In this document: piece after piece, positions 25,058 to 34,936 of the stretch | Numbering within the stretch: position 1 is the stretch's first letter | Layout: every line of letters begins with the position of its first letter | NCBI RefSeq assembly: GCF_022180385.2 | Contig: NZ_BQME02000002.1 | Coordinates: 2,320,501-2,384,500, forward strand | DNA from: Paenibacillus sp. L3-i20 | GTDB taxonomy: Bacteria; Bacillota; Bacilli; Paenibacillales; Paenibacillaceae | DNA length: 64,000 nt | Direction: 5' to 3' | The notes under the pieces: model-generated | Seen by the model: the letters and a program-made list of their open reading frames with translations, nothing else | Databases searched by the model: none | What the model was told of the DNA's origin: nothing | Position numbers and translations under genes: made by a program

Positions 25058-25966
25058 TTAACGATAGGTCGATTCTCCCGTTTCATCCGCAAAAAGCTGC
25101 AAGTGCGAAGGCAACATAGAAAATTGGCAAGGCAGCACCCCGCCATAATCACCATCCAGATTAAGCTGTACATAGTCCGGTGTCGTCACCTTCAAATTAT
25201 CAGTCCGCAAATGAATGACATGCGGATCACTTAAATGCTCCCCGCGAAGCGCTAATGTAACTAATCTTATAAATTCAGCAATATTCATCTTTTTGATCAA
25301 TAATACGTCAAATAAACCATCATCAAGCTTGGAATCAGGAGCAAGTCGCTCAAATCCGCCAACAGAAGTGCTGTTACAGATGAGGAACATCATAAATTCA
25401 TCGTTAAACTCTCCTACGCCTTCAGCAACGATCTTGAGTTCTGTAGGGCGCAGACGTGTCATCTTCTCTAGACCCTTCATATAATACGCAAGCTGACCAA
25501 CCATCGTCTTCAGCTTACTAGGGACATCGTAAGAGAGCTCCGTTAACGAACCACCGCCAGCGATATTAATAAAATAACGTTCATTCGCTTTTCCGATATC
25601 GATGGGTCTTGTATATCCTCCAATGATAAGATCGCAAGCATATTCCCAATGTTTCGGAATGCCTGTAGCTCGTGCGAAATCATTAGTCGTACCAACTGGC
25701 AAAATACCTAGTGGAGGACGATTTGGCTTATTTGCCAAACCATTAATCACTTCACTAAGCGTACCATCTCCACCAGCTGCGATGACCATATCGTAACCCC
25801 GCTCAGCTGCATCAGCAGCGGCTAAGATCGCATCACCTTCACCAGTTGTCGCATGGCAACTCGTCTCGATTCCACCTAGATCAAGTCGCTGCAAAATGTC
25901 GGGGAGACGTCTCTTCATTTCTTCTCTTCCCGATGTCGGATTATAGATCAGTCTTGCACGTTTCAT
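25058..25966 (-). CDS. Diacylglycerol/lipid kinase family protein (DagK/YegS-like)
   Basis: Predicted soluble lipid kinase, 302 aa, phosphorylating diacylglycerol or a related lipid at the membrane. It has IYNPTSGREE at the N-terminus, the ATP-binding AAGGDGTLSEVINGL, LPVGTTNDFAR, and a C-terminal beta domain with DGLFDVLLI. ATG 25966 is preceded by GGGGGGTG at about 8 nt; a GTG at 25978 overlaps that site. It lies between rlmD and cbiX-like genes, all minus strand, probably one unit. Confidence 0.92.
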   Translation of the reverse strand: MKRARLIYNPTSGREEMKRRLPDILQRLDLGGIETSCHATTGEGDAILAAADAAERGYDMVIAAGGDGTLSEVINGLANKPNRPPLGILPVGTTNDFARATGIPKHWEYACDLIIGGYTRPIDIGKANERYFINIAGGGSLTELSYDVPSKLKTMVGQLAYYMKGLEKMTRLRPTELKIVAEGVGEFNDEFMMFLICNSTSVGGFERLAPDSKLDDGLFDVLLIKKMNIAEFIRLVTLALRGEHLSDPHVIHLRTDNLKVTTPDYVQLNLDGDYGGVLPCQFSMLPSHLQLFADETGESTYR

Positions 25967-25996
25967 GCAGACCGGCACCCCCCTTATAAAACGTAG

Positions 25997-26767
25997 CTAT
26001 TCCCTAATATTTAATAACCAATTCGAAATACGCCCCTCAAGCCATCCCTCTATTGCTGAATTGGGGAGCATTGCTTCTCCATTATATTTATACACCAGTC
26101 CCTCTAATCGTGAAGGAATGACATGTCTTGTGAAATAACCTTTGCTCAAAAATAAAGGCACAACGATGACGGTTTGATCCGCACGTTCTTGCCTCATTGC
26201 AATAAGCTTCGCCGATGCTTGATCCGGCAACAACATTGCATATTGTCCATTTGCGAAGCCGCCTAATTCACGTACACGCTCTACCATCCTAGAAAGTCCA
26301 AGTGCCCAGCGTTCATGAAATATTGGTTCTTTGCTTCCATGACCGATTAACAACAACGCTTCTTTACTGGGTTCTTCGGAAAGCTCAGCTATATTGTTAA
26401 GCAGAAGCTGGGCGATTTCTTCATCATCATCAATAGGCAAGCCATACGTTATATCTGCTATAAAGCGAAACTGCCCCAGATCACCTATCAGATCAGAAAT
26501 CGGTGGTATACCGAATGCTTGTCCAATTTCATCAACATGGGTACTTCCCGATGATATAAATAAAGGCAATACATACATTTTTGTAACACCAAGTCGCTCA
26601 AGCTCATCTATTCCATCCTGAATGAGTCTGCCTTCAACGATTTCCAAAAAAGCCGAAACAACAGGTGCTTCGAATTTTTTAGCTATTGCCATAACGGCTT
26701 CGTCAACAAGTCGCACCCATTCCGCTTCTCTTGACCCATGGCTTATAACAAGGATACCGGGTTTCAT
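25997..26767 (-). CDS. CbiX/SirB-type sirohydrochlorin chelatase family protein
   Basis: Inserts cobalt or iron into sirohydrochlorin, giving cobalamin precursor or sirohaem. The 256-aa product has two homologous CbiX halves: VISHGSREAEW near residue 8 and LIGHGSKEPIF near 140, with the metal-binding His in each. A C-terminal extension follows. ATG follows AAGGAG. The nirB product in this window requires sirohaem, a possible but unproven functional link, as the two are 14 kb apart. Confidence 0.87.
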   Translation of the reverse strand: MKPGILVISHGSREAEWVRLVDEAVMAIAKKFEAPVVSAFLEIVEGRLIQDGIDELERLGVTKMYVLPLFISSGSTHVDEIGQAFGIPPISDLIGDLGQFRFIADITYGLPIDDDEEIAQLLLNNIAELSEEPSKEALLLIGHGSKEPIFHERWALGLSRMVERVRELGGFANGQYAMLLPDQASAKLIAMRQERADQTVIVVPLFLSKGYFTRHVIPSRLEGLVYKYNGEAMLPNSAIEGWLEGRISNWLLNIRE

Positions 26768-26782
26768 AGCGGTAATCGCTCC

Positions 26783-27073
26783 TTATCTGCCTAAACGTTC
26801 CAATGACATTTTGTATCCGTCATTACCATAATTCAAGCAACGCTTCACGCGAGAGATCGTCGCAGTACTTGCTCCTGTCTCCGCTTCAATTTGGTTATAT
26901 GTACTTCCCTTACCTAACATACGTGCTACCTCTAGTCGCTGTGAAAGCGATTGTATTTCATTTACTGTGCAAAGATCATCGAAAAATATGTAACACTCTT
27001 CAACCGATTTTAAAGTTAGTACGGCTTCAAATAATTGATCTATCGCTTTATCGTTCAGCTTTTTGAGCTGCAT
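26783..27073 (-). CDS. YerC/YecD family TrpR-like regulator
   Basis: A 96-aa TrpR-superfamily protein: LTVNEIQSLSQRLEVAR-like core (here CTVNEIQSLSQRLEVARML), then GASTATISRVKRCLNYG as the HTH recognition region. ATG 27073 is 9 nt after AGGAG; ATG 27079 is too close. Family members are DNA-binding but their ligands and targets are poorly known. Confidence 0.9.
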   Translation of the reverse strand: MQLKKLNDKAIDQLFEAVLTLKSVEECYIFFDDLCTVNEIQSLSQRLEVARMLGKGSTYNQIEAETGASTATISRVKRCLNYGNDGYKMSLERLGR

Positions 27074-27294
27074 ATGCATTCACTCCTAAAATTACTATTG
27101 CTTTCATTGTATAGGTTTAACTGTTTTTTTTCAAACATTACCGTATTCACGCTTTAATGAGAGTTAGAATGACATTAACCTAAACACTGAATGATGGTTA
27201 CTTGGAAAACAACATCTATAATTTTATTGCAAAACCGGGTCATTCGTCCAATCCGTATGTTTGCCTATGCCATAGACTATTATAAAAAAGGGTT

Positions 27295-27870
27295 GTGATC
27301 CGTTTGAATCATTATTATCCACCCGGTGAAAGCAACCATCATAGCAATGGGCAAAATGATGGTTTCAGTCATCGTCAAGGCCAAAGTCAGCTCGGCCATC
27401 CCTATAATGGCTTGCACGGAAACTTTGGTTACAACGGAGACATGGCTTCTCCGACAGTGCATATTTCAAATACTTCCCCAAGTCAAAGCTTGCTTCCAGC
27501 GGTCGTTCACCATTCTACGAATCAACTGACTGAAACAAACATTGAAACACCGAAAAAAGGATTTTCTCTTGCAAATTTGGCCAGCCATGCTAATTTAACT
27601 GAAATAAAAGGATTTGTCGATCGTATGGGCGGCTTAGACGGCATACTAACTACTGTAACTAAAGTACAGAAAGTTGTAAGCAGCGTTTCACAAATTGCCC
27701 CACTTGTAAAAGTGTTTATGGGCTCCTTCGGCAAAAAATCTGCTTCAAATGATGATTCCAATAAAGAATGGAAGCCAAGAAGACGTAAAAAACGCAAGTC
27801 TGGTTCTGGAAGCACTGGTCCGAAAAACGGTAGTGGTTCTAGAAGACGAAGAAATCGACCTAGAAAATAG
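27295..27870 (+). CDS. Hypothetical protein with basic C-terminal tail
   Basis: A 191-aa protein starting at GTG 27295 (or TTG 27304). The N-terminal half is rich in His, Asn, Gly and Tyr and looks disordered. The middle (LANLASHANLTEIKGFVDRM, then LTTVTKVQKVV and SQIAPLVKVFMGSFG) forms amphipathic helices reminiscent of YqfQ/VrrA-type proteins. The tail is Arg/Lys/Gly/Ser-rich. No catalytic motif. A spore or surface role is a guess from composition. Confidence 0.65.
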   Translation: MIRLNHYYPPGESNHHSNGQNDGFSHRQGQSQLGHPYNGLHGNFGYNGDMASPTVHISNTSPSQSLLPAVVHHSTNQLTETNIETPKKGFSLANLASHANLTEIKGFVDRMGGLDGILTTVTKVQKVVSSVSQIAPLVKVFMGSFGKKSASNDDSNKEWKPRRRKKRKSGSGSTGPKNGSGSRRRRNRPRK

Positions 27871-27911
27871 CCCTCTGGTTACGTTAATAACTGCGAGCAT
27901 AAACACGCAAG

Positions 27912-27965
27912 AAGGACAGCTTCACCCTTTAGCTTAGCTATTGGGATTGAAGCTGTCCTTTGTTC
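27912..27965. terminator. Bidirectional intrinsic terminator
   Basis: AAGGACAGCTTCA (27912-27924) pairs exactly with TGAAGCTGTCCTT (27948-27960) between the convergent hypothetical gene and the phosphate transporter. Confidence 0.88.
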
Positions 27966-27983
27966 ATCTATACAAGTCGAATT

Positions 27984-28979
27984 CTATAGGAAAAGCACTT
28001 TAATAATCCAGAAGAACAACATTGCAAGTAACATTGTTATCGGAATTGTAATAACCCATGCAATCATGATTCTTCCAGCTACATTCCACTTAACTGCCGA
28101 GAAGCGTTTTGCACTTCCTACACCAAGGATAGAGGAGGTAATAACATGTGTCGTACTTACCGGCAAGTGTAGTGCCGTTGCTGTAAGAATAACGATTGCT
28201 GAACCCATATCTGCAGCGAAGCCATTAACTGGGTCGATTTTGAATATTTTTGTACCCATCGTTTTAATAATTTTCCAGCCACCGACAGAAGTTCCTAATG
28301 CCATTGCAGTTGCTGCGGAAATTTTAACCCAAAGAGGAACATCCATATTATCTTGAACACCAGCTGCAACTAGAGCGAATACGATAATACCCATCGCTTT
28401 CTGAGCATCATTCGTACCGTGGGAGAACGATTGGAACATAGCTGTAATAACTTGCCCAGAACGGAATCCCTTATTAATTTGATGCGGACTAGAGTTTGCA
28501 AATATTTTTTTCAATATCCACATGAAGATGAAACCTATTGTAAACGCAATAAGCGGGGACAATAGAAGTGCCTTCATAATGTTGGTAATTCCCTCACTGT
28601 TAACAGCACTTACTCCTGCACCAGCAATTACTGCCCCTGCTAGTGAGCCAATCAATGCATGTGAAGATGATGATGGAATACCAAACCACCATGTTATAAG
28701 GTTCCAAGCAATCGCTGCAAGAAGCGCTGCTATAACGATCTCTACGCCGAACTCCAAATCAGCAGGATTGGCTACGCCGCCGCCGATTGTTTTTGCTACG
28801 CCAGTAAACGCCATAGCACCTAAGAAGTTCATAACTGCTGCCATAAGTACTGCTACTCTTGGTTTAAGTGCCCGAGTAGAAACAGATGTTGCAATCGCAT
28901 TTGCAGTATCGTGGAAACCATTAATAAAATCGAACGAAAGCGCCAAAAAGACGACAATCCATAAAATATATATTTCCAT
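27984..28979 (-). CDS. PiT family inorganic phosphate transporter
   Basis: Low-affinity phosphate/cation permease, 331 aa. It has the N-terminal PiT signature (FDFINGFHDTANAIATSVST) and its repeat in the second half (SHGTNDAQKAMGIIV), with about ten membrane segments. It is preceded 24 nt upstream by a DUF47 (PhoU-like) gene, the usual pairing for this transporter class. Confidence 0.94.
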   Translation of the reverse strand: MEIYILWIVVFLALSFDFINGFHDTANAIATSVSTRALKPRVAVLMAAVMNFLGAMAFTGVAKTIGGGVANPADLEFGVEIVIAALLAAIAWNLITWWFGIPSSSSHALIGSLAGAVIAGAGVSAVNSEGITNIMKALLLSPLIAFTIGFIFMWILKKIFANSSPHQINKGFRSGQVITAMFQSFSHGTNDAQKAMGIIVFALVAAGVQDNMDVPLWVKISAATAMALGTSVGGWKIIKTMGTKIFKIDPVNGFAADMGSAIVILTATALHLPVSTTHVITSSILGVGSAKRFSAVKWNVAGRIMIAWVITIPITMLLAMLFFWIIKVLFL

Positions 28980-29003
28980 GTTGACGACTCCTACCCTTTC
29001 ACA

Positions 29004-29615
29004 TTAGCTATTGCGCATAATGATCGATTCCAACGTATTAGCAACATCTTCGCAATAGTCGGTCGTTTGCTCAAGTCTTTCGTAAATTTCTTTACGTTTG
29101 ATGAGCTCAATTGGATCTTTTACATTAGCGAACAACGTTGTAATGGATACACGAAGTACATCATCAGCTTGATTTTCAAGTTCATTAATTGCGATGGTGT
29201 GCTCACGCATAGCAAGAAGTTTCTTCTGTGTTAGTAAGTAAATCGCATCCTTGATTTGGTGCGACGAACGTACAATAATATCTGCAAACAATGTGATGTA
29301 TTCATCTTTCTCACGGATGTAGTACATCTCGAAACGGGAAGCACATGCTTCAATTCCATCAAGTACATCATCAAGTGATTTTGTAAGTGCCAAAATATCA
29401 TCACGTTCAATTGGTGTAATAAAGGTTTTGTTTAGTTCTTTAATGATCGTATGTGTATACTGGTCACATTTGCTTTCCAGTTCCTTCATACGTTTAGCAA
29501 AAGCTGAGACATCCGACAAATTAGATACTCCACTCGCAAAGTATTCTACAGCTTCAACTAGAGTGTCTGCCATTTCTTCGAGCGTTTTGAAGAAAATATC
29601 TTTTTTCTTAAACAT
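29004..29615 (-). CDS. DUF47 family PhoU-like protein
   Basis: A 203-aa all-helical protein (KDIFFKTLEEMADTLVEA, then ERDDILALTKSLDDVLDGIE and DYCEDVANTLESIIMRNS). DUF47 proteins are encoded with Pit transporters and thought to regulate phosphate uptake. ATG follows AAGGGGA. It is the first gene of a two-gene phosphate operon. The 29616-29869 stretch upstream is AT-rich with no gene. Confidence 0.93.
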   Translation of the reverse strand: MFKKKDIFFKTLEEMADTLVEAVEYFASGVSNLSDVSAFAKRMKELESKCDQYTHTIIKELNKTFITPIERDDILALTKSLDDVLDGIEACASRFEMYYIREKDEYITLFADIIVRSSHQIKDAIYLLTQKKLLAMREHTIAINELENQADDVLRVSITTLFANVKDPIELIKRKEIYERLEQTTDYCEDVANTLESIIMRNS

Positions 29616-29869
29616 GTCAATCCCCTTTATCGACTACAAAATTTAGTTGTCCTTGCCACTTACATGAATCAGTTTACAATGCAATTGTTAACGCTGTGTA
29701 AACATCCATCAAATTTAATCATATTTTTTCAACGATAACAAGTAAAATTCATAATAAACTCGGTTTTTGTCGAAAAAAGATGTCTGTTTCATGTAATCTT
29801 CATATTTGCATCGCTAATCTTATTATCAACATTCAAACCAAACCATTCATACATAGTGTTGCCAACGCT

Positions 29870-30958
29870 TTAATTTGTTACCCATGTGACATGCTCAGAC
29901 ATTGTTGGCTGATTCGGTACGACATGAATATACGTTTTGCCAGGGAGGAATGATATTTCATTCCCATCTTTGCTGAATCGAATCATTCCGTCAGGGCTAC
30001 GAACCCATTCGATGTCGATCTTTTTCCCTTTTTGGAACAAATATGCTGAACCGCCCCGCTCCAAATCAACGCTTATTCTGCCAACATTATCAAGAGTCTT
30101 ATGTGTTGCTTCAAATACAACTAAATTGGTAGCAGATAATTGCTCTTTATTATTCAGATCAATATGAGGCTCACCATTAATAGACCTTTTGTATAGTCCT
30201 GCTGTACTGTCATATAAATAACCTACTTTATAACCATCCATCAGAAACTTAATCGAAATATCCGTCGCTGACTCTGCAGTTGCTTCTACACTTCCCGTTA
30301 TTGTTCCATCTGGATTAAATATGTATTTCGGTGAAGGCTGATCTTTGGTATACCCTCTTTTATCAGCGCCTAGACGGAGTTTCTCTAAATCAGTGTACAA
30401 ATTGTGTGGTGCCCTCCGATCTTTACTTCTCCAAAAATAAGTACCTGCATTCGAAATTTCGTCTAGATATGGCTTTTTTTGATTTTTGAGAATGCTGTAT
30501 GCTTCTGGACTTCCACCTGCATGAGCCATAACTGCTCCATAACTATCAGCTATATCGATTAAATATGCCCTGTTACTTCTGACGGGGCCAATCGTATTCG
30601 TAAGTGCATCTGTACTTTGAAATATTGCTACTAATCTAGTAATGCCTCCCTCTGCAAGTACCTCCCATATAACATCAGCACCGGTCAAGCCCGACTGCGG
30701 ACGAGCAGCAGAGAAATTATTTATCATAATTGCCATCGGACGGTCTAACGCTTCCTTCTCACGACCTAATCCTGTCAATGGCGCAGTGAACGGCAGTGGT
30801 GTCTGCTCAGCCACATTTGAGGATGTTTCATTAGGTTCAGTAACTCCGTTTGTTGCAGAAGGATCGATCTTAGCGTCCTTTCCACCGCTGCATGCACTTA
30901 GGATAAGAAAAATAGAAACTATGCTTATTGACACCCATACTCGCAATCTCCTATTCAT
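29870..30958 (-). CDS. DUF3048 (YerB-like) lipoprotein
   Basis: A 362-aa exported lipoprotein. The signal peptide ends in a lipobox (LILSAC, lipidated Cys near residue 23). After a short linker the DUF3048 domain follows (RPMAIMINNFSAARPQSG, VRSNRAYLIDIADSYGAVMA). ATG 30958 is preceded by GAGGAG; the longer frame to 31006 has no site. It is divergent from the germination operon. Biochemical role unknown. Confidence 0.9.
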   Translation of the reverse strand: MNRRLRVWVSISIVSIFLILSACSGGKDAKIDPSATNGVTEPNETSSNVAEQTPLPFTAPLTGLGREKEALDRPMAIMINNFSAARPQSGLTGADVIWEVLAEGGITRLVAIFQSTDALTNTIGPVRSNRAYLIDIADSYGAVMAHAGGSPEAYSILKNQKKPYLDEISNAGTYFWRSKDRRAPHNLYTDLEKLRLGADKRGYTKDQPSPKYIFNPDGTITGSVEATAESATDISIKFLMDGYKVGYLYDSTAGLYKRSINGEPHIDLNNKEQLSATNLVVFEATHKTLDNVGRISVDLERGGSAYLFQKGKKIDIEWVRSPDGMIRFSKDGNEISFLPGKTYIHVVPNQPTMSEHVTWVTN

Positions 30959-31128
30959 GAAATTCTCCTCTGCTAGATTATTAGATGCAACTGAAGCCGC
31001 TTTCACTCTCTATTTAATTTAATCATAGTTGCCCTAGTGTTGTCTCGATATAAATTCTCTAGAACTCGATTAAAATTCCAAAAGCTGCACATATTATCTC
31101 TATCTCCCATTGGAACGAGGTGATTGTA

Positions 31129-32244
31129 ATGAGCAGAGGGAGCACTTCAATTAGTATTTGGATGTCATTTTCAATTGTAATATTAAGTGCTGGTCTTGTT
31201 TCTCACGTGATGTCAATTCCCGTCATTTTGGGGATATCGGGGCGTGATTCTTGGCTTTCGGTCATTATAGCAGCGCCACTCTTTTTACTTTGGTTAATTA
31301 CTGTCTTTGGCATCATGAAGCAAATAAAAGGGCAAAGGCTACCTGATTGGATACATAGAAAATTCGGCGTCGTAACCGCTTGGATATTCCGATTGTCTGC
31401 TGCTCTTGTTCTCTTAATTTCTGGCACCTATACATTGCAGGATACTTCAATGTGGATATCAACAACATTTATATTTGAAACACCCTATATGGTAACTATA
31501 TTAACGGGTGCAGCTATCGCATTATTAGCTGCGTATGGAGGGATCCGCTCCATTGCATTAACATCAAGCGTCTTGCTGCCGTTAGTCATTCTGCTCGGTT
31601 ACTTCGTCTCGATTTCAAATGTAAAATATAAAGATTACAGTCTCATGTTTCCTATTTTGAATGAAGGCTGGATGCCTGTTTGGAAGGGTGCATTCTATGT
31701 TATTGCTGGTCTATTGGAAACATGGATATTAATTCTGTTTCAGCATGAATTAAAGAGCAAAATGAAATTATGGCATTTGATTATATTGGGCATCTTTTTA
31801 ATTAGCATGACCATTGGACCTATAATTGGTGCTATAACGGAGTTTGGACCGGATGAGGCTGCGAAGCAGAGGCATACTGCTTTTGAACAGTGGAAAATAA
31901 TAAGTCTGGGCGATCTGCTTCAACATGTAGATTTTATGTCCATTTATCAGTGGCTCTGTGGTTCTTTTACCCGTATCTCTATAGCTCTTTATCTAGTTGT
32001 AGATATGCTTGATATTCGAAAGCCACAACGTCGTCTACTTGGATTAACTATTGTAACGCTTGTTATGGCAATTATCGCTTATCAACCATGGCGAGATGAT
32101 CAAACACTTACTTATTTGCAGCGTTATCATATGCCAGGATTATTTGTTTATGTCGTTGGAATTACTTTTTTGTTAGCAATCGCAACTTTAGTTACACGTG
32201 AGAAACGAAAGGAGAAATCTACAAATGGAGCCTCCAAAAGATGA
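31129..32244 (+). CDS. gerKB: Spore germination permease subunit B (GerAB/GerKB family)
   Basis: Membrane subunit of a germinant receptor in the spore inner membrane, 371 aa and about ten hydrophobic segments, of the amino-acid-permease-like GerAB family (SISIWMSFSIVILSAG at the start). ATG 31129 follows GAGGTG; an in-frame GTG at 31120 overlaps that site. It overlaps the next gene by 20 nt. B-A-C order differs from the classic A-B-C order, but all three subunits are present. Confidence 0.9.
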   Translation: MSRGSTSISIWMSFSIVILSAGLVSHVMSIPVILGISGRDSWLSVIIAAPLFLLWLITVFGIMKQIKGQRLPDWIHRKFGVVTAWIFRLSAALVLLISGTYTLQDTSMWISTTFIFETPYMVTILTGAAIALLAAYGGIRSIALTSSVLLPLVILLGYFVSISNVKYKDYSLMFPILNEGWMPVWKGAFYVIAGLLETWILILFQHELKSKMKLWHLIILGIFLISMTIGPIIGAITEFGPDEAAKQRHTAFEQWKIISLGDLLQHVDFMSIYQWLCGSFTRISIALYLVVDMLDIRKPQRRLLGLTIVTLVMAIIAYQPWRDDQTLTYLQRYHMPGLFVYVVGITFLLAIATLVTREKRKEKSTNGASKR

Positions 32245-33724
32245 TGATATGGAACAAATTTCATACTTTGATGAGCATATTTTGCGCAATTGGTTCAAAT
32301 TTAGCGATGACGTAATTATTACTACACAACATTTCGGCTCACCATCAGCCACTGTGCCTTCCATATTCATCTATTGCAGCGGAATGCTGATAACAACTGT
32401 TTTTAATGAATCCATATTGCCAGAGCTTCACAAAGGATATGAAAAAACAAAGTTCATTCGGAGAGAAGATATTAATCGCGAAGTGCCATTAAGATGGACT
32501 GCTTATGATTTCCAAAGAAACAAAATAGATTCAAATGTACTCGCCTCCCACGTATTTGAAGGACATTTGTTATTTTGCTTGCCCACTTTGCAAACCATTT
32601 GGACGATTGATATTGCAAAAGTCCCTAGCCGCATGCCGCAGGAATCGGCAACAGAAATTTCGATCCGTGGACCAAAGGATGGATTTATCGAGGAATTATG
32701 TATCAATGTTTCACTCATTAGAAAGCGATTAAAAACATCCACGCTAGCATGCGAATATTTCACTGTAGGCACCAAAACATTGACAGAGGTTGCACTGCTT
32801 TATATGAGAACAATTGCAGATTCAGAAACAATTGACCATATACGCAACAAGATTGATCACATTCGTATGGAGCATATCATTACGACTGGTGATTTAGAAG
32901 AGCAACTGGCACCTAGCGGATTTGGTTTATTTCCCAAAACACATTATACAGGTCGGCCCGACTTCGCAGTTGATTGTCTGCTGAATGGGCGATTTGTCAT
33001 TTTGGTAGCTGGCAATCCAACAGCGATTATTGCACCTGTCAATTTGTTCTTGCTAATGAAATCACCTGAAGACTCTTATTTCCCAGTTATGTCTGCCAAT
33101 ATCGGACGAGTTCTTCGCTTTACAGGATTGCTGACAACTATATTTTTGCCGGGGTTCTATATTGCCTTCAGCACTTTCCATGCTGATCAAGTCCCCTACT
33201 CTTTGCTCGCAACTATCGCTTTGGGGAGACATGGACTTCCAATGGAATCCGCACTAGAGATGTTTTTCATTATGTGCCTGATGGAGCTTTTCCGAGAAGC
33301 AGGCGTAAGGCTGCCCAGCTCGATTGGTCAAACGCTGACCGTTGTAGGCGGTCTTATTATAGGAGACGCTGCTATTCGCGCTGGACTTGTATCACCGCTC
33401 ATGATTGTCATCACTGCAATCACAGTCGTATCCGGTTCCACACTTGTTAATCAATCACTAACTAGCACTACGATCATATTGCGTTTTGCCTCCTTTATCA
33501 TGGGAGCCATGCTAGGCATGTATGGTTTTTTTCTTTCCTTCATCCTGTTTGTCATTTATTTGGCGAACACACAATCATTCGGTGTTCCATATTTGGCACC
33601 TGCTGCACCTTTAAAGTTAAATGAAGTTGTAGGCGCCTTTTTCAGACTGCCGCTTAAGTGGAGAAAACGGAGGCCAAGTTATTTAAAAACACCAAATCCA
33701 AACAAGAAAGGATCTCAGCCTTGA
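32225..33724 (+). CDS. gerKA: Spore germination receptor subunit A (GerAA/GerKA family)
   Basis: A 499-aa receptor subunit with a soluble N-terminal domain (about 1-250) and a C-terminal membrane domain (about 270-450). The family signature PKTHYTGRPDFAVDCLLNGR falls just before the membrane segments. ATG 32225 follows AAAGGAG and lies inside the 3' end of the permease gene. Its TGA overlaps the TTG start of the next gene (TTGA). The germinant is not identifiable. Confidence 0.92.
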   Translation: MEPPKDDDMEQISYFDEHILRNWFKFSDDVIITTQHFGSPSATVPSIFIYCSGMLITTVFNESILPELHKGYEKTKFIRREDINREVPLRWTAYDFQRNKIDSNVLASHVFEGHLLFCLPTLQTIWTIDIAKVPSRMPQESATEISIRGPKDGFIEELCINVSLIRKRLKTSTLACEYFTVGTKTLTEVALLYMRTIADSETIDHIRNKIDHIRMEHIITTGDLEEQLAPSGFGLFPKTHYTGRPDFAVDCLLNGRFVILVAGNPTAIIAPVNLFLLMKSPEDSYFPVMSANIGRVLRFTGLLTTIFLPGFYIAFSTFHADQVPYSLLATIALGRHGLPMESALEMFFIMCLMELFREAGVRLPSSIGQTLTVVGGLIIGDAAIRAGLVSPLMIVITAITVVSGSTLVNQSLTSTTIILRFASFIMGAMLGMYGFFLSFILFVIYLANTQSFGVPYLAPAAPLKLNEVVGAFFRLPLKWRKRRPSYLKTPNPNKKGSQP

Positions 33725-34875
33725 AGCGCTACCTTCAATTATCGATGCTGCTCCTAATCTTAGCTTGTACATTGTCAGGTTGTTGGAATGCCTCTGATAT
33801 TGAACATAAGGGTTATGTCAAAGCACTTGGCATTGACTATCAAGGGGGCGAGTTTATTGTGCATGCGCAGTTGCTGAAATTTTCGACGATAGCCAAGTCG
33901 GATTCCAGTGCAAGCGGCGGCGATTCTGGTCCTTCTATTGATCTTGGGAAAGGACATGGTAAGACATTAAATCTAGCTACTGATGACCTGTATCATACAT
34001 CCCAAGTCACAATTGCTTGGGGGCATCTGTCATCTCTTATCATTTCAGAACAAGCCATGAAGGCTCAAGGAAAACATGTCATAGAAATGCTGAACCGATA
34101 TCCCGAAATACGATACAATACATGGCTGTACACAACAAAGGAATCGATGGAGGACATTTTATCAACAACCTCTTTGTTTAAGTTACCACCTATTTTCTCT
34201 ATTCTGCATGATCCTAAACCGAACTATGATCAAAATTCTATATTACCGCCGATTCTCTTGTTTAAATACATTGCGCAATATAATGAACCCGGTATTACAT
34301 CATATATTCCAAGTATCGGGGTTAATAAGAAGCAATGGAAACAACCAGTTAAAGAGATGCCCCTCCTTATGTTAAAAGGTGCTTACTTTCAATCTCCAAC
34401 CAGAAAACAAGTTTATATAAGCCGAGCAAAGCTAGCTGGCTTTGAATGGATGCATAAAGAAATGAAGCGTGCGCCGCTTAATGTAGCACGGGATGGAGTT
34501 GAATATTCCCATCTCAATCTTTCTGATCCGAAAATAAAGGTTAAAGCAGTAATCCAAGGGGATGATGTCTTATTTCATATCAGTACCAGTTACAGCGGAG
34601 CTATGTTCGAATATAATGAACCTCTCCCTTATCATGAAATGACACAAATCGCCGAAGATCTAGTCAAAAAACAAATTATGAATGTATACAAGGAAGGACT
34701 TAAACACGAGATCGATATATATAATTTGGGGGATGTGCTACGGCACGACAATTTAAAACTATGGAAGCGATTATCGGATAATGGAAAAAAACTTATCATC
34801 CACAACAAATCTATAGAGAAATTAGAGGTGAAAATCAGCATTCCTTACAACGGGAAATATAAGCGACAAACTTAA
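33721..34875 (+). CDS. gerKC: Spore germination lipoprotein subunit C (GerAC/GerKC family)
   Basis: A 384-aa lipoprotein. I place the start at TTG 33721, overlapping the upstream stop and preceded by AAAGGA, because it puts the signal peptide (LLLILACTLSGC, lipobox Cys about residue 20) at the N-terminus; the longer frame from 33658 would bury it. The body shows the family pattern after WNASDIEHKGYVKALGIDY. Terminator follows. Confidence 0.9.
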   Translation: MKRYLQLSMLLLILACTLSGCWNASDIEHKGYVKALGIDYQGGEFIVHAQLLKFSTIAKSDSSASGGDSGPSIDLGKGHGKTLNLATDDLYHTSQVTIAWGHLSSLIISEQAMKAQGKHVIEMLNRYPEIRYNTWLYTTKESMEDILSTTSLFKLPPIFSILHDPKPNYDQNSILPPILLFKYIAQYNEPGITSYIPSIGVNKKQWKQPVKEMPLLMLKGAYFQSPTRKQVYISRAKLAGFEWMHKEMKRAPLNVARDGVEYSHLNLSDPKIKVKAVIQGDDVLFHISTSYSGAMFEYNEPLPYHEMTQIAEDLVKKQIMNVYKEGLKHEIDIYNLGDVLRHDNLKLWKRLSDNGKKLIIHNKSIEKLEVKISIPYNGKYKRQT

Positions 34876-34876
34876 T

Positions 34877-34919
34877 TAAAAAATGGCAAGGACTTAACTA
34901 CTGCGTCGTCCCTTGCCAT
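34877..34919. terminator. Bidirectional intrinsic terminator
   Basis: ATGGCAAGG (34883-34891) pairs with CCTTGCCAT (34911-34919). On the minus strand it is followed by TTTTTTAATT, serving the hydrolase gene. On the plus strand it would end the germination operon. Confidence 0.75.
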
Positions 34920-34936
34920 CTCTTATTGTCCAATTA

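Noticed and set aside
28144-28153. ACATGTGTCG, identical to the centre of the att-like core
   Set aside because: It lies inside the conserved coding region of the phosphate transporter, lacks the CTCY half of the motif, and no tail or stop follows.
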